In this document: piece after piece, positions 1-11,800 of the stretch
How positions within the stretch are numbered: position 1 is the stretch's first letter
How the letters are laid out: the number at the start of each line of letters is the position of its first letter
Assembly: GCA_002794735.1 (NCBI GenBank)
Contig: NBAZ01000002.1
Coordinates: forward strand, 620,001 to 684,000
Direction: 5' to 3'
Length of the DNA stretch: 64,000 nucleotides
From: Pyrrhoderma lamaoense
Lineage: Eukaryota; Basidiomycota; Agaricomycetes; Hymenochaetales; Hymenochaetaceae
Notes under the pieces: generated by a model
Databases searched by the model: none
Told to the model about the DNA's origin: nothing
The model's input: only the letters and a program-made list of their open reading frames with translations
Program-made: the position numbers and the translations under genes

Positions 1-496
1 TCGGGGATCGACAATCACAAACGGAACGTTAAACGTTAACGGCGAACTAATTTGCACGTGGAAGATCGACTATTCGTTGCTATATTATACACTTCGGAAT
101 CGGACAAGATAATGAGGTACACCGATGAGGTTCGTGGCCGACACACGGATGAGAATATTTCTCACTTATGCGGTTGCTTTTCTCTTTCAGGGTGAGACTG
201 AGGAATTGTGTAAATGGACTGTGGACCTAGGCAACCTTCCGTCGTTTCAGCGACAAGCGAACACAATTCAAGGTGGATTCTACACAGGTAATTATCAGAC
301 ATTCAAAATTTTATAACGTTCGCGGGTGCTTACGATAATTTTATTGTCTTCTCTTTGATTCACGCCGCCCAAATTCCGAATCTATCATTGATTAGAATTT
401 GAGCTCGGACTAGAACTAGACAGTGCCGAAGTTCGTGGAATTTTGATTGCTGAGGGACAGGAATGTGGCCGTGTGGTATTCCATTTTCTTAATTGA
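1..496 (+). CDS. 3' end of an unidentified spliced gene (5' end outside window)
   Basis: At least two exons can be joined. One runs 191-287 after a tttctctttcag acceptor and ends at a gtaatt donor. The next starts at 396 after an attag acceptor and ends with TGA at 494-496. The frame is continuous across the junction, giving a C-terminus that reads GGFYTEFELGLELDS and ends RVVFHFLN. An earlier exon probably ends near 114 at a gtacac donor with the residues HFGIGQDNE, but its upstream frame is not clean. I do not recognise the protein. It shows no transmembrane segment or known motif in the visible part. The exon calls rest on splice signals and frame continuity only. Confidence 0.45.
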
Positions 497-1867
497 GGAT
501 GGATTTTTTCAGAGTTAAGAGTAAAATTAGGCAATTGTATTTAATCAGGGCTGGATATTCTTTTTCTTGAAACGAGGTGTGGTAGCGTTCGTGGAGTAAG
601 CTATTTACCTCTTCTTCCTACGTTTTGAGAATTCCTTTTGCTCAAGTTCCCCGTCCGTTACTTGAGTTTGAATCAACCATGTGCAACACGGTATACGTTT
701 TACGCTAGCACCTCATAGGGGTTTGAACATGATTTCAAAGAAAGTATTTAAAAAAAACCAAGACATCGGGAATTTTGAATTTCGAAGCAACATTGAGAGT
801 CTTTTCTCCAGCTTTGTAGCTATAAGACCTCTAGTGAATGTGGATCCAAAGATACTTTTTACAAATAATCGCTTAGATACTCGGGAGATCCCGAGATGTG
901 GAACATCAGATGGGGTATTGATGACAATCCTTTTTCCCTTGTGCAATAATGGCACCGTCGTACACTCTGTTCTGTGTTCTCTCAGACGGTGTCCATGATC
1001 TACAGTTACCTCGACTAAACAAATAACGCGCGAATATATGCTACCCTGAAGATAAAAGCTCCCTATTTTTCCCTATGATCTTTTTATGTCATCACTGCGA
1101 ACAAATAAGTAACACACGAATCACCATTTTCTGAAGAAGTCCTTATCTCGCCTTTAATAAAGATAATGCATGAGAGAATGGAGACTGCATGGTAAGACCG
1201 TAGGTGCTATCGGATTTAAATCCATAGTGAAACTGGGGACCGAAAGAGGAAAGCGCTTTTGGAATCATGCCATTCAGCCTCTTTACATTTTTTTTGCAAA
1301 GTTTTCATTCTCATTCAAACGGGGGAAGGGGAAAGGCCACTTTATCTATCACGAAGCCGGGTTATCGGAGCACGCAATAAATTCTGATTTCATTATCTGA
1401 CAATATTGTGCTTTAGAGTCGATCTATAAAGTGAAGGGCTCAATAATCTACCCTTAGACTGTTCCATAGACCTTCCGATGGCCGAGACATCGCGGCTTCG
1501 TGGCTGGAATGTCTAGGGATCGGAGTAAGATTTGTGGTGGTAAAGAGACTGCGGAGTTTTTTTTCCTCTTTCGCTATTTCAATCCTCAGGTTCTTCTTCC
1601 GGAGTCACACAGGATAATCAGCTACTATTTTGGCGACAAGAATCGGGCAAAGAAAAAAGATATTTGACGGGTTTTAAAGGACGAGAAAGTAAAAAGAAAA
1701 ATAAATTAATATCCATGTTTTCAATTAATATTTAAACCATCGGCATAATCCGAGATCGAATTTAAAGGTTTCGGGTCAGCCTCTGCTTACAACACGGTCA
1801 AAATCATACATAAAAATGCACACATCCGACTCGAAATCCATCGACAGTATTCGTCCCCTCCAACATA
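497..1867. other. Intergenic region, no gene supported
   Basis: About 1.4 kb between the partial gene and the lactone oxidase. Two open frames lie here (681-998 and 1170-1400, plus strand), but neither shows family motifs, splice signals or a protein-like composition. The sequence is AT-rich with short A and T runs. Confidence 0.5.
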
Positions 1868-3656
1868 ATGACGTCTACTAGTTATGAGTCTCTATCACCC
1901 ACCTCCATTGACTCTTTGGCAACGGAGAGCATCATTGACTTACTTCGGCCAATTGTTATTCCCCCGCGTTCACGACAGTCTCGGTTTACGAACTGGGGCC
2001 TAACTTTTACTTGTGTGCCATTGTCAATATTTGAACCAGAAACTATTGATCAATGTGCTCTGGTTCTTGAGCTTGCTCGGCGCGACGGGCGACGACTGCG
2101 ATTTGCAGGCATCGGCCACTCCCGAGCGACCTGGCCTGTACAAGTGAATACATGCTCCGTACTACAAAACTCAACAAAGTATTAGAAGTGAGTGGCGTCT
2201 TGGTTATTGGATCGTCGCTATACTCTAAATGTGATATTTTGATCGGTCCGAGGCTAATATCTTATTTTTGAAATTAAAAGGTAGATACCGAGAAATGCGT
2301 TGTTGTAGCCCAAGGCGGAATAATTTTAAGTGACCTACATGCATGTCTTGAAAAACACGGCCTTGCGATGTCTAATCTCGGATCAATCTCTGATCAATCT
2401 CTCGCTGGTGTCGTATCCACTGCGACTCATGGAACCGGGTTAACCTTCGGAGTCCTGTCGACAATGGTAATCGAACTCGAACTGATGCTCGCAGACAAGT
2501 CCATCGTCACCTGCTCTAATACCAAGCGGACTGAACTATTCAAGGCATCGCTGTGCGGTCTTGGGTCAACAGGCTTAATTTTGTCCATCAAGATGCAAGT
2601 TGAGCCCGCGTTTCTTCTAAAGGACGAGCAAGACACGATCGACTTCGACTCGTTTATAGATGACTTCGATCATCTCGTAAGCTCGGGAGAGCATACACGA
2701 TTCTGGTGGTTTATACAAAATGATTTAGTACGCACTAGTGTATTGAATCGAACTCGAGAAGTCAGTTTTCCAGTTTTACCACGATCTTCCATATCGCATT
2801 ACTTATCTCAGTCTATACTTAGAAACGAAAACCAGCTGGGAGTTGGCTTTGGAATAATTTCTTTGGTTACCATGTTGTACAATTTCTTCTTTTCCTAGGA
2901 CGTTTCTGGTTATCTGTCAATACCTGGACTGGACTATTCGCTGAGTGGTTAATAAGAGGGAAGACAGTCAGCGTTGACGATTCTCACAAAGTGTTCAATG
3001 TAGATTGTCGAGTGAGTATCTCCAATCACAAAAGTAACGTTACTGGGAATACGGAGCTAATGGTGCGATAAGTACCCGCAATATACTATAGAATGGGCCA
3101 TACCATTAAGTTCTGCTCCGAAATGTCTCGTCAGACTTCGAGATTGGGTCAGAAAGGAGTACTCTGACCCCAACGGAATACGCCCTCATTTCCCTATCGA
3201 GATACGATTCACAGAAGCAGACGACATATGGCTAAGCCCAGGTTACGGGCAACGCATGTGTTGGATAGGGCTAATACAGTTCAAGTATGTATTCCCATGT
3301 TCTCACGCATCAGTAACTGACTAATTCACACCCTCTTCTTTCTCAGACCATATGGGCTGAACGTCCCGTACCGCCGTTTTTTCACTGAGTTCGAACGTAT
3401 TAGCGTTGAACTTCAGGGAAAACCACATTGGGCGAAGACACATTCACTGACTCCCGCGGAGTTGAGTTTAATGTACCCCAAATTCCCAGAATTTGTCAAG
3501 GTCCTCGAAAGTGTAGACCCTGCCGGTCTTTTTAGGAACGAATACGTTCGAAGGCATATATTTGGTGAGACTGGGGGGATGTGCATGGTCGTATCTATAA
3601 AAGAAGGGCATAATCGGGACAGAGAAAAAAAAAGGTTCTTTCCGGTTTGTAGATAG
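1868..3656 (+). CDS. ALO1: D-arabinono-1,4-lactone oxidase (FAD-linked), four exons, two apparent 1-nt gaps
   Basis: This family catalyses the last step of D-erythroascorbate synthesis, an antioxidant pathway, usually at the outer mitochondrial membrane. Exons are 1868-2187, 2281-3011, 3073-3284 and 3347-3656. Visible family features are an N-terminal FAD_binding_4 region with ATHGTG, an FNVDC-like stretch before the third exon, EWAIP, and near the C-terminus HWAKTH and RRHIFG. The motif that carries the covalent flavin histidine, GHSPSD, is present only if one base is added to the C run at 2121-2123. A second missing T at 2890-2893 joins the frame into LGRFWLSVN. The spliced length is 1573 nt, two short of 525 codons, which fits exactly two missing bases. 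With both counted the protein would be 524 residues. The last 25 or so residues after RRHIFG are not family-like and may be read-through of an unspliced tail. It converges with the E2 gene downstream. Confidence 0.88.
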
Positions 3657-4218
3657 CTGCCAAAAGTTTGTATCCGGGTTGTGAACTACATTTCAGAAAT
3701 ATTCTCTCCTCCCTGTCTTTCTTCATCTATAGAGGGCGTACTTGCCATATTCTAGTTTCACCTGGTTCCTTAATTTTTTTGTAGTTTGACAATGCTAAAA
3801 CGGGGTTTTCTTGCAATCAAAGCATGACGTCGTTACTTCAGGGTATCTCGCAACATTTCGGTACTTTTAAACCAGTATCAATAGAGGGAAGCGAAGATTT
3901 ATGCCATAGATACTAATTTGGTTCTCTCTCTCTAAGATTCGAGGGCCCTTGTAAAGGTCTGGAACAAATTCTATGCAAAATGCTTCCTCGTCAGCTAAGG
4001 GTACCGCATAATTAATTCCCACAATAAGGTTCGCAAATTCTTACGAAAGAGTATACTTGGTGAGAGCAGTATATAGTACACAGATATGAAGTAGATATTC
4101 TAGAACTCATTGTTATCAGCGCAAACTTTATAAAATTACAAAGAGTAGGACGTATATTAACTGGTTCCTAGCTCCTGGGACCTTAAGACCTTGCTGTGCG
4201 GAATTATATCATTGAAAA
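3657..4218. other. Convergent intergenic region
   Basis: About 560 nt between the 3' ends of the lactone oxidase and the Ubc7-like E2. It is AT-rich and should hold both 3' UTRs. No further gene or repeat is visible. Confidence 0.5.
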
Positions 4219-5244
4219 CTACAATCCGAGTTGTTCGCGAATGGACTCTTTAACAAGCCGGACATATTCCTTTTAAAAAATTTGATGAGAAAAATCTATC
4301 ACCTTGATATGATTAATCCTTACTTGATTATTATCACGATATAACTTGCAGCAATCAATGTTTGCCCCACTTTCTAGGTTTGGTTCTAGAACGAAAAAAT
4401 AACGAATAAGAAAGATAAAATAATTAAGAAGAATTCTATAGATACCTGCAAGCATAGAAATAACACTGAGAATGACCTTTTCAACACTCTGTACAGGACT
4501 CCAACGTTCAGATGCTTGCTCGTAGTGTGTTGGATCGTCTCCAGGCGTGTGTAAGATTGAAATACAAACTGTTCCATCAGGATACACTAGCGAGAAGAGA
4601 CAACAATGATGTTCAGGGAAAAAGGGGTAATTAGTTGAGTGTGAGTGAGCTAATAGGTGAAGGATGTACCATTAGGATGGAATAAAGGTGGTTCGAATTT
4701 CATCCTGAATGGCGATAAGGGATAGTCACTAGGCTTCATTGAAAGTTAACAAAGAAGCGAAGAAAAACGGGTCCAGAAGAAGAAAAAGATGTCCTCTCTC
4801 AGATAGGCATCATACTTCTAGTCGCGAACTTACAAATGTCAGTTTAGCAACGAAGACACCACCTTCCTATGGCAAGCATATGTCGAAGATGAATATGAAA
4901 TTTCAAGAGAGACTCGGAAGAAGCTCGCCAAAACATACAAAGGGTGTGTCTTTGGGGCCACTTATAAGTGCTTCCCACTCAAAGAGATCTTCCTCAGATA
5001 TGGGGCCTTAGAGTTCGATTCCCAGTCAGTCTTATGCAACGTGCACGAGTAAGAATAGTATGTATGTATGAAGCACCTGCAGTAAACATGCCATCAGGAG
5101 ATCCTTTAAGGAAAGAAGAATCAGTTGTTTCCAAAGCTGTATGTGAAGCAACTAAGAGAAAGAAGAACCATTCGCGACCAATTGCTTATACTCTGTCATG
5201 AGACGCCTTAATGCTGTTGTTTTGTTCCCAGACGTGGATGCCAT
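4219..5244 (-). CDS. UBC7: Ubiquitin-conjugating enzyme E2, Ubc7/UBE2G2 type
   Basis: This is an E2 of the class that works with ER membrane RING ligases in ER-associated degradation. I could trace eight exons with consistent phases: 5169-5244, 5077-5103, 4939-5006, 4834-4866, 4670-4733, 4446-4586, 4324-4385 and 4219-4269. They total 522 nt, a 173-residue protein against about 165 in yeast Ubc7. The catalytic core is complete: [25 protein letters not shown], the HPN motif (FHPNVYPDG), and the active cysteine in GTVCISIL. The acidic loop insertion that marks Ubc7/Cdc34-type E2s follows ([17 protein letters not shown]), then [10 protein letters not shown] and a C-terminus ending REQLGL. The start ATG at 5244 gives [10 protein letters not shown] followed by a conserved first helix. 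The 27-nt second exon is short. No frame break was found. It diverges from the carrier gene at 5942. Confidence 0.93.
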
Positions 5245-5941
5245 GCTTATACTGCTTGAAATTGAACCGCTGTAGCAACAAATAGAGCGATTGGTATACT
5301 TGATTCAGGAGATATAACTTGAAACTGTGGATATTGAGAATAGTGTTGTAGGTAAACAACGTGTCTAGTGCGATGCATCATGTCTCGTGCTTATGCGTGC
5401 GAATCATGCTTCTAGACTCCGTTTTGGGAAAACCCAACTTCCTAAAATCCACCTGAAACTACCAAAGCTACTTAATGCTAGATGACGTGTATCGAACATC
5501 GATGATTCATTAGCAGCGCGAATGAATACACATGTCTGTAAATAAACCATTGAATGTATTGTCTCGTCTTCGAAATCGGTTTTAATAATATAAGCTCCAA
5601 GTACAAGAATTGACGATCGCAAGGTTGCATTTCTTTGGAAGCAACAAAGAATTATTCATATTGGAGGGGTACTGACCCCAGCCACTGTATAGGATGCAGA
5701 AAGCTTTTTCGTTTTTTTCCAAAGTGGTTATGGGTCCAGTCATTTGCGTTAACGTTGCCCACCATCCATGCTTTGTCAGAATATTAGATAATCATCTAAA
5801 TCAAGCACATAACTTTAACTTAACTTATTCAATGCTTCAATAAATTGAGTTGATCCGGTCGATGCCGAAAGCCAGATATTCGTGGTGGATATACCAGAGA
5901 AACACCGATACGACCGCAACAACCCCTCGTGTAGTGAAAGA
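5245..5941. promoter_or_regulatory. Shared divergent upstream region of the E2 and carrier genes
   Basis: About 700 nt separate the start codons of two divergently transcribed genes, so both promoters must lie here. I see no distinctive regulatory motif. A 72-codon open frame at 5404-5622 (minus) has no family features and is not called as a gene. Confidence 0.4.
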
Positions 5942-7797
5942 ATGTCTTCAGACCAAAAGAAACGTGAGCAAAGCTGCTTTCTGGATACGAAGATGCACTA
6001 AAGTGCCCATTTATCCTAAGCCCTTCCCTTTATCGCCAACTTCACCGCCGGTGCAATTGCTGGCATCTCCGAGATCTTGACGTTCTACCCTCTCGGTGAG
6101 TTTTTATGGATTGCACTAAGGAAACTCGCCTAATACTTATCACACATCCAAGATGTCGTGCGTTCTACCTCTTATCGTATAATGACCATTCCGGAGCTTC
6201 AATTCTCATAACAGGTTAAAACTCGCATGCAATTAGAGCATGGCAAGTCATCTACAGGTTTAATCGGGAGCTTCAAGACAATCATTAAAGAAGAAGGGTA
6301 TGCATCATGTTCTTAGAGGTTAGACTATGGGCTTACTTCTTCCTTGGCGCCCTGTCTGGATAACGCACATAGTGTTGGGAGACTATACCGAGGTGTGCTA
6401 AGTAGTTTCAAGCAATGAAAATTCTTTACAAATACACTTTTCCTAGGGTTGGTTCCTCCTTTGTTATTAGAGGCACCAAAGAGAGCAACGAAATTGTGTG
6501 AAATCAACCCACTATCATCCTTGTTCTCTTGCTAAACGAATTCGTTCTAGTGCTGCCAATGACTTCTGGGGGAAGACTTTTTTGGCTTGGTCTGGGGAAA
6601 AGAAAATGAACCAGTCGCTATCTGTCTTAACGGGATGCAGCGCAGGTGCCACAGAAAGCTTCGTAGTTGTTCCATTTGAGCTTGTGAAAATAAAGTATGT
6701 CCCCTTGAGGTTTCGTAATGTCGGTGGTAGTTACAAAGCCTTTCGGATTTCTACCTTAGGCTCCAAGACAAGAACAGTGCTTATGCAGGACCAATGGATG
6801 TTGTTCGTCGTATAATTAAAAGCGAAGGTCTTCTCGGTCTTTATGCTGGCATGGAAGCAACTTTTTGGAGGTAACGTCGTTGTTGTTCCTTTTCTCTGGA
6901 GGGCTCCGGGTTCTTGTGTTCTGATGTTTGATCACCTATCCCCTTCCTGGTTACGCACTTTTTTAATATCTTAGGCATGTCTGGTGGAACGGGGGCTATT
7001 TTGGGTATGTGCCTATCAAGAAATAATCTGACATCTGCTTAAGAAGGTTTGTAGTTCAATATTCCAAGTCAAGGCATTGTTGCCAAAGTCCGAGGTGCGT
7101 TCTTTAAGCTTTTCCTTTGAGGCGTTATTAATACATCTTTCTATCTTGCTTTGAAGACCCCTCAGGGGACCTTATTCAACAACTTCGTGTCTGGCTCGGT
7201 CGGTGGTTTTATTGGAACCGCCTTGAACACTCCGTATGGAAAATGTAACTTTATCATCTACCTTAGCTGATTTAACACTACTCTCTTGGTTATTCAGATT
7301 CGACGTGAGGCAACTCAATCATCCCTCGAAAATTAAGCTAACATGATCTGCAATGCCTAAATAAACAATTACAGGTGGTCAAATCACGTATACAAGGCGC
7401 AGAGAAGATCCCTGGTGTCCTACCCAAGTATAACTGGACATACCCGGCGTAAGTTTTAATATATTTCGCTACTTTTAGAGTCGCTTCTTGTTCTTTCTGT
7501 ACTTGACCTGTGCTTCGAATTCTGTATCCTGAGGGACATTCTGGCGGATATTCATATGTTGAAAATCTGACTTTTGCATTATCTTCTAGACTAGCGACGA
7601 TTCTCCGTGAGGAGGGACCTGCAGCCCTTTACAAAGGGTTTGTTCCCAAGGTCTTACGGCTTGCTCCAGGCGGTGGAGTGTTACTTCTCGTCGTGGAATT
7701 TACGCTGTCTATGTTCCGTAAAGGTACTACTACATTCAATAAATTTTCGTTCACGCTTCTGACATTTCGTCCAGCATTAGGACCCCCCTATATCTGA
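5942..7797 (+). CDS. ODC1: Mitochondrial 2-oxodicarboxylate carrier
   Basis: This inner-membrane solute carrier exchanges 2-oxoadipate and 2-oxoglutarate between matrix and cytosol, linking lysine metabolism and the TCA cycle. Three mitochondrial-carrier repeats are visible, each with a PxD/ExxK-type signature: PLDVVK, PFELVK and PFDVVK. ODC-specific context is clear: KKPLPF at the N-terminus, EAPKRATKF, WWNGGYFG, and near the end YKGFVPKVLRLAPGG. The first exon is only 22 nt (5942-5963, MSSDQKK plus one base). I traced about a dozen exons, including a 5-nt exon (6153-6157) and a 7-nt exon (7298-7304). The final intron (7724-7774, 51 nt) is a multiple of three with no in-frame stop, so its retention would lengthen the protein without breaking it. 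The C-terminus reads KALGPPYI when spliced. No frame break is needed anywhere in the gene. Confidence 0.9.
6153..6157 (+). other. 5-nt microexon in the carrier gene
   Basis: The PLDVVK signature of repeat 1 is split by two introns. The upstream exon ends CTC G at 6095, the microexon supplies ATGTC between an ag acceptor and a gtgcgt donor, and the next exon starts GTT AAA at 6215. Without it the aspartate codon is lost and the frame shifts. Confidence 0.8.
7298..7304 (+). other. 7-nt microexon in the carrier gene
   Basis: The PFDVVK signature of repeat 3 is assembled from an exon ending CC before gtatgg, the microexon ATTCGAC between cag and gtgagg, and an exon starting GTG GTC AAA after aattacag. 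It encodes the phenylalanine and the signature aspartate. Confidence 0.8.
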
Positions 7798-8881
7798 TCT
7801 TACGATAACTTATACAATAGAGGAACGATATATTTGGGTAACCCATATGTAGATACGTAGATGCGCCGATAAGGTATGATCATTCTTTTATAGTAAGAAT
7901 AAAATTGCTACATTCCTTTGGTTAAATTCCGGGTCGCTCAGTCTGGTGCACGGAAACTTCCTGGTTCTAGTGGAGAGCCTCGCAGATCATCTCATATCTG
8001 CTTCTTTAACCAAGTCACATCATATCTCACCTGCATGTGATACACACATGCTGAGAAAGTACCAATGTTCCAGTATCTGGCCTTAACTTTGTGATTTGGA
8101 AATGAACTATATGATATGCTTTGTCCCCTCAGAAGGATCCGTTCCCTTTTAACCCGCTAAAATTGACATTTCTCTGTCTTCTGAGTTTAAACTTCACCGT
8201 GCACTCGGGCCTACAACGTGATTACTATCGGAAACCTTCGTTTTTTCTGCCCAGCATTGTATAAGCTTCTTTGTTGCCTGGTTCGTGATCGATGAACTTG
8301 ATCAAACTTCTGGCTTTGTAGTTTAGATAAACTTGCACAACCCCGGTTACATGCCTTATGCCAAACCTAATACGAGGCATTTCTAGCGGACCCAACGACA
8401 GTCTTATAAAAATACGGAGTCTGAAATCTACTGTTTTACTGTAACCTTCCTTGAGAAAAATGCAGATCTCTTCATTCAGAGTTGTTAAGATTAATATTAA
8501 TGTTGTGAAATAGGTTTAGTGCAAAGTCAACTTTATTAGGCATTTTAGAGCTGCAAATAGAGGTACGAAATTTATTTGCTAGCTGCACTCGAGTTGATGT
8601 CATTAAGAAATTGGATACTACATTGTCAGATAAGATCTTCAGGATGTGACGTTTCCAAAATGTATGCCGAATCATCATGCAAAATGTAACAAAAATTTCT
8701 TGATTCCATTTTACACGATTATTTTCCTTTATGTTGATACTAAAAGCGGATGAAAATAGATCAACATCAGTTATGTAAGACACCTTTTTTAGTGACAAAA
8801 AGGTTGATATTACTAAATAAGATGCTTTGATCCGTTTATTGTCGGTGTATCCGTAGTTGCTTTCACCGATGTTTACCGGAG
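7798..8881. other. Intergenic region, no gene supported
   Basis: About 1.1 kb of AT-rich sequence. The only long frame (8472-8888, minus, 138 codons) is rich in N, I, K and S, has no recognisable domain, and lies in low-GC DNA, so it is probably fortuitous. Confidence 0.5.
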
Positions 8882-11800
8882 TTGTCACTACAAAGTAGTA
8901 CCATGCTTATAACTGCATTATTGCTTCTACGTTCGCTGGCTCCTAGAACGAAAATCGAAACGTGCAGAAATGGGGGCAACTCCCTTGCCTCTAGAGTAGG
9001 GGAAAAAGCTAGAGAACTACGTCAATTCGCTCAATCGCGGCAAGCCATCTCGGTTTACAAAGGTGTCGTAAACATATGGTACTGTCTTACCGCATTATCA
9101 ACTCTTCTGACGCTTCTTCTACCGCTTTAGGCATGTTGGCATACATCATCGGCTTCTCAATGATATTCTTGAGAAAGTTTGAGATGTTGAGCGTATATCC
9201 TGCTACACTTCAGTCCATGGTTATACTTATCATCATTGGAGGCCCAGGGAAGTCTATAGGTAGCAGTATACTCGCTGTATCACTTGGTCTTCTTGGTGCG
9301 GGGCTTGGTTCAATAGGATTCGTGATACTAGCTCATCTGGACAATAGTCATGTTGCTCAAGGGTGCATATTCGCAATGATAATGTACATATTCGTAAGTC
9401 CTCTAACTCTCATAATCTAGCGAATAAAAGCGTACTAAGACTATCTTCAGGCATTAGTAAAAGCGAAAGGTTTTAAATGGTTTCCACTCGCATTACTTGC
9501 GATACTTATGTCCTTTAATGGAATCTACACGTCTTTGAACGTCGGAGGCTACAGTGCCGTCTATCTAGAAGAATACTTGAAAACGTATTGCTGGGGAGCG
9601 TCATAATCATCACTGTAAATATTCTTGTTTTCCCATTAACAAGCGAAAAAGAAGTTCGACAAACTCTTATAACAAGTCTTGAACATATTTCAAAATCTTT
9701 ACATCTTCTTGCGAAAGGATATACTTTTGATCTCACAGATGAAGAACGGGCTACTAGAGAGCAGCTTGCACATGGAATACGTCAAGACTTCAGTACTCTG
9801 AATCAAAAAATCGACGACACTTTTGTCGAGGTTAACTTTTCCCGACATTCATCAAAAGACTATCAATGCTTTATCACCCGAATCAGACGTATTCAACAAA
9901 ACCTCATAACTGCACATTCCAGCATCCTGAGTGTCGAAGAAAGGGACACAGAATTATTCAGGTCGATATTTCTACCAAACGCTGTCAAGACGTTCAGCCT
10001 CCTCAGACAAGCTTTGGACTTGACCATGCAAGAGATAATCGCCGATCTTGGATGTCGCCCACTCCAGAATCCGAGTATCTCGGAGGTGGATCTCAGCTCT
10101 CAAAACATCACATCTGTGTCAGAGAATGAAGCCAAACACCTGTCGTCAGGTTTGAGTACTCGAATTGATTCAATAGGCGAACAATTGCATACAGTAACGA
10201 GAAGGCTTGAAGAAGAACTTGACACACATGATCATGACGGTACCTCCACAAAAACTGCCAACCGTAGCCATACGACGCGTTTTCCTCGACCGTCGATTCT
10301 TCAGCTAACCAGAACAAGATCCCAACCTGCTGCCTCTACTACAGTTGCTTCATCGGCTCATCTAGAGGACTCATTAGAACACGCAGAGGATGAGATGATA
10401 GAGCAAATTAAACAAAGCCTGAATGCACGCAAGCCGGGACAGTGTGTCAAAACATTGAGGCTTGTATTCGACCGTTTCTGTACGGAACAACATAATATAT
10501 TGGTGCAATGTCTCGTCGATGGGCATCTACACGGAGCCGATGATTCGCTGCGTTTACTTGACCCACGCCCGTCTGTGAAAGAAACGTATCAGTACAAATA
10601 TGTTCCTTCTCTCCTGACTGGTGATGCTCTTCGGAAGTCTGTTAATCGTGCAAGAAGAAGAAGGAGAAGATGGATGGACGAAGATTCCGATAATAAACCT
10701 CCGGTGACACCTCCCGGTACACCTGCCTCCCCTTCTGAGAACTCGGGGAGATTTTCTACGAGATGATAAGAGAAAAGAGTGACTTTGAAGAAAGAAGTGA
10801 TGAGGTGACTATAGCGAGTCATCATAGTTTAACTCGTGTATATTCATTTTTGTTCGCTATGGAGTAAGTGCAATGTAGTGTATAAAGTGTGTTTGGCTGA
10901 TATCCTTCACAGGCAACTAGTGACTGAAGTCGAACTTTTGTATCACTCTGTCAAACGAGTGGCAAAGAAGGAACGCTCTTTCAAGTTACACTATTTCCCG
11001 AGTTTAAATCGCCCAGATCGTGAAAATGGATATATCAATTCCAGCTCGCGTAAACTCAAGAAGGATCTAAGGAACTCTGAATTCAGCGATATAGTTTCTG
11101 ATTTAGAGTCTCCCAGACCATCGTTCGAGGAACTAAGTGTCGCAGAAGCGGTCGCACTCCTTGAACACAGACAATATACGCCGGCGAAACTAACGCTCTC
11201 CCAGCGTGTCGCAAAGATGGAACAGTGGCTACGCGGGCCTTCAAGTATCTATGCAGCAAAAGTTGCAGCGGCTGCAAGCGTATTTTCGATTCTTCTATTT
11301 CTTCCCGTAACCCGACAGTGGTTCATAAGCTTTGGGGTATCCGGAGGGATTCTTACAATAACAACTTCCTTACAGCCAACATTGTGAGTTATCCCCGCTA
11401 CATAATCTATTAATAAGCCAAAAATAACGTCGTGTAATACTTGCTATCTAGAGGGCAGAGTGTTACCACATTCATGTTCCAAATTCTGGGCTCTGGTATA
11501 GGATTTGTTTGGGCACTAATACTTCTCATGGTATGGCTTTTTATTTGACTCCATTACCACTAGGACTGAGAGTTCTTGTATCCTTAAGATATCAAAAAAT
11601 GTTGGCGGGTACAACTATAATCCGTATGTATCATACTTTCGAGTGTAGCACGTCTACTAATGAAAATCTTAGATTTGTAATTATTGCATTACTTGCACCA
11701 TATTCCCTTATTTTCTTCCATCTTCTCTATCACAAGACACAATTTCTTGTCGCTGCAATTCTAGCCTTGAATGCTACTGGTGCTTATTCCATCTACTTTA

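Noticed and set aside
681..998. 105-codon open frame on the plus strand, with an 80-codon frame on the other strand over the same span
   Set aside because: Neither translation has recognisable motifs, and the overlap of two frames is typical of chance.
8472..8888. 138-codon open frame on the minus strand
   Set aside because: It has low-GC composition, is rich in N, I, K and S, and shows no domain, splice context or neighbouring support. It is likely a chance frame in AT-rich DNA.
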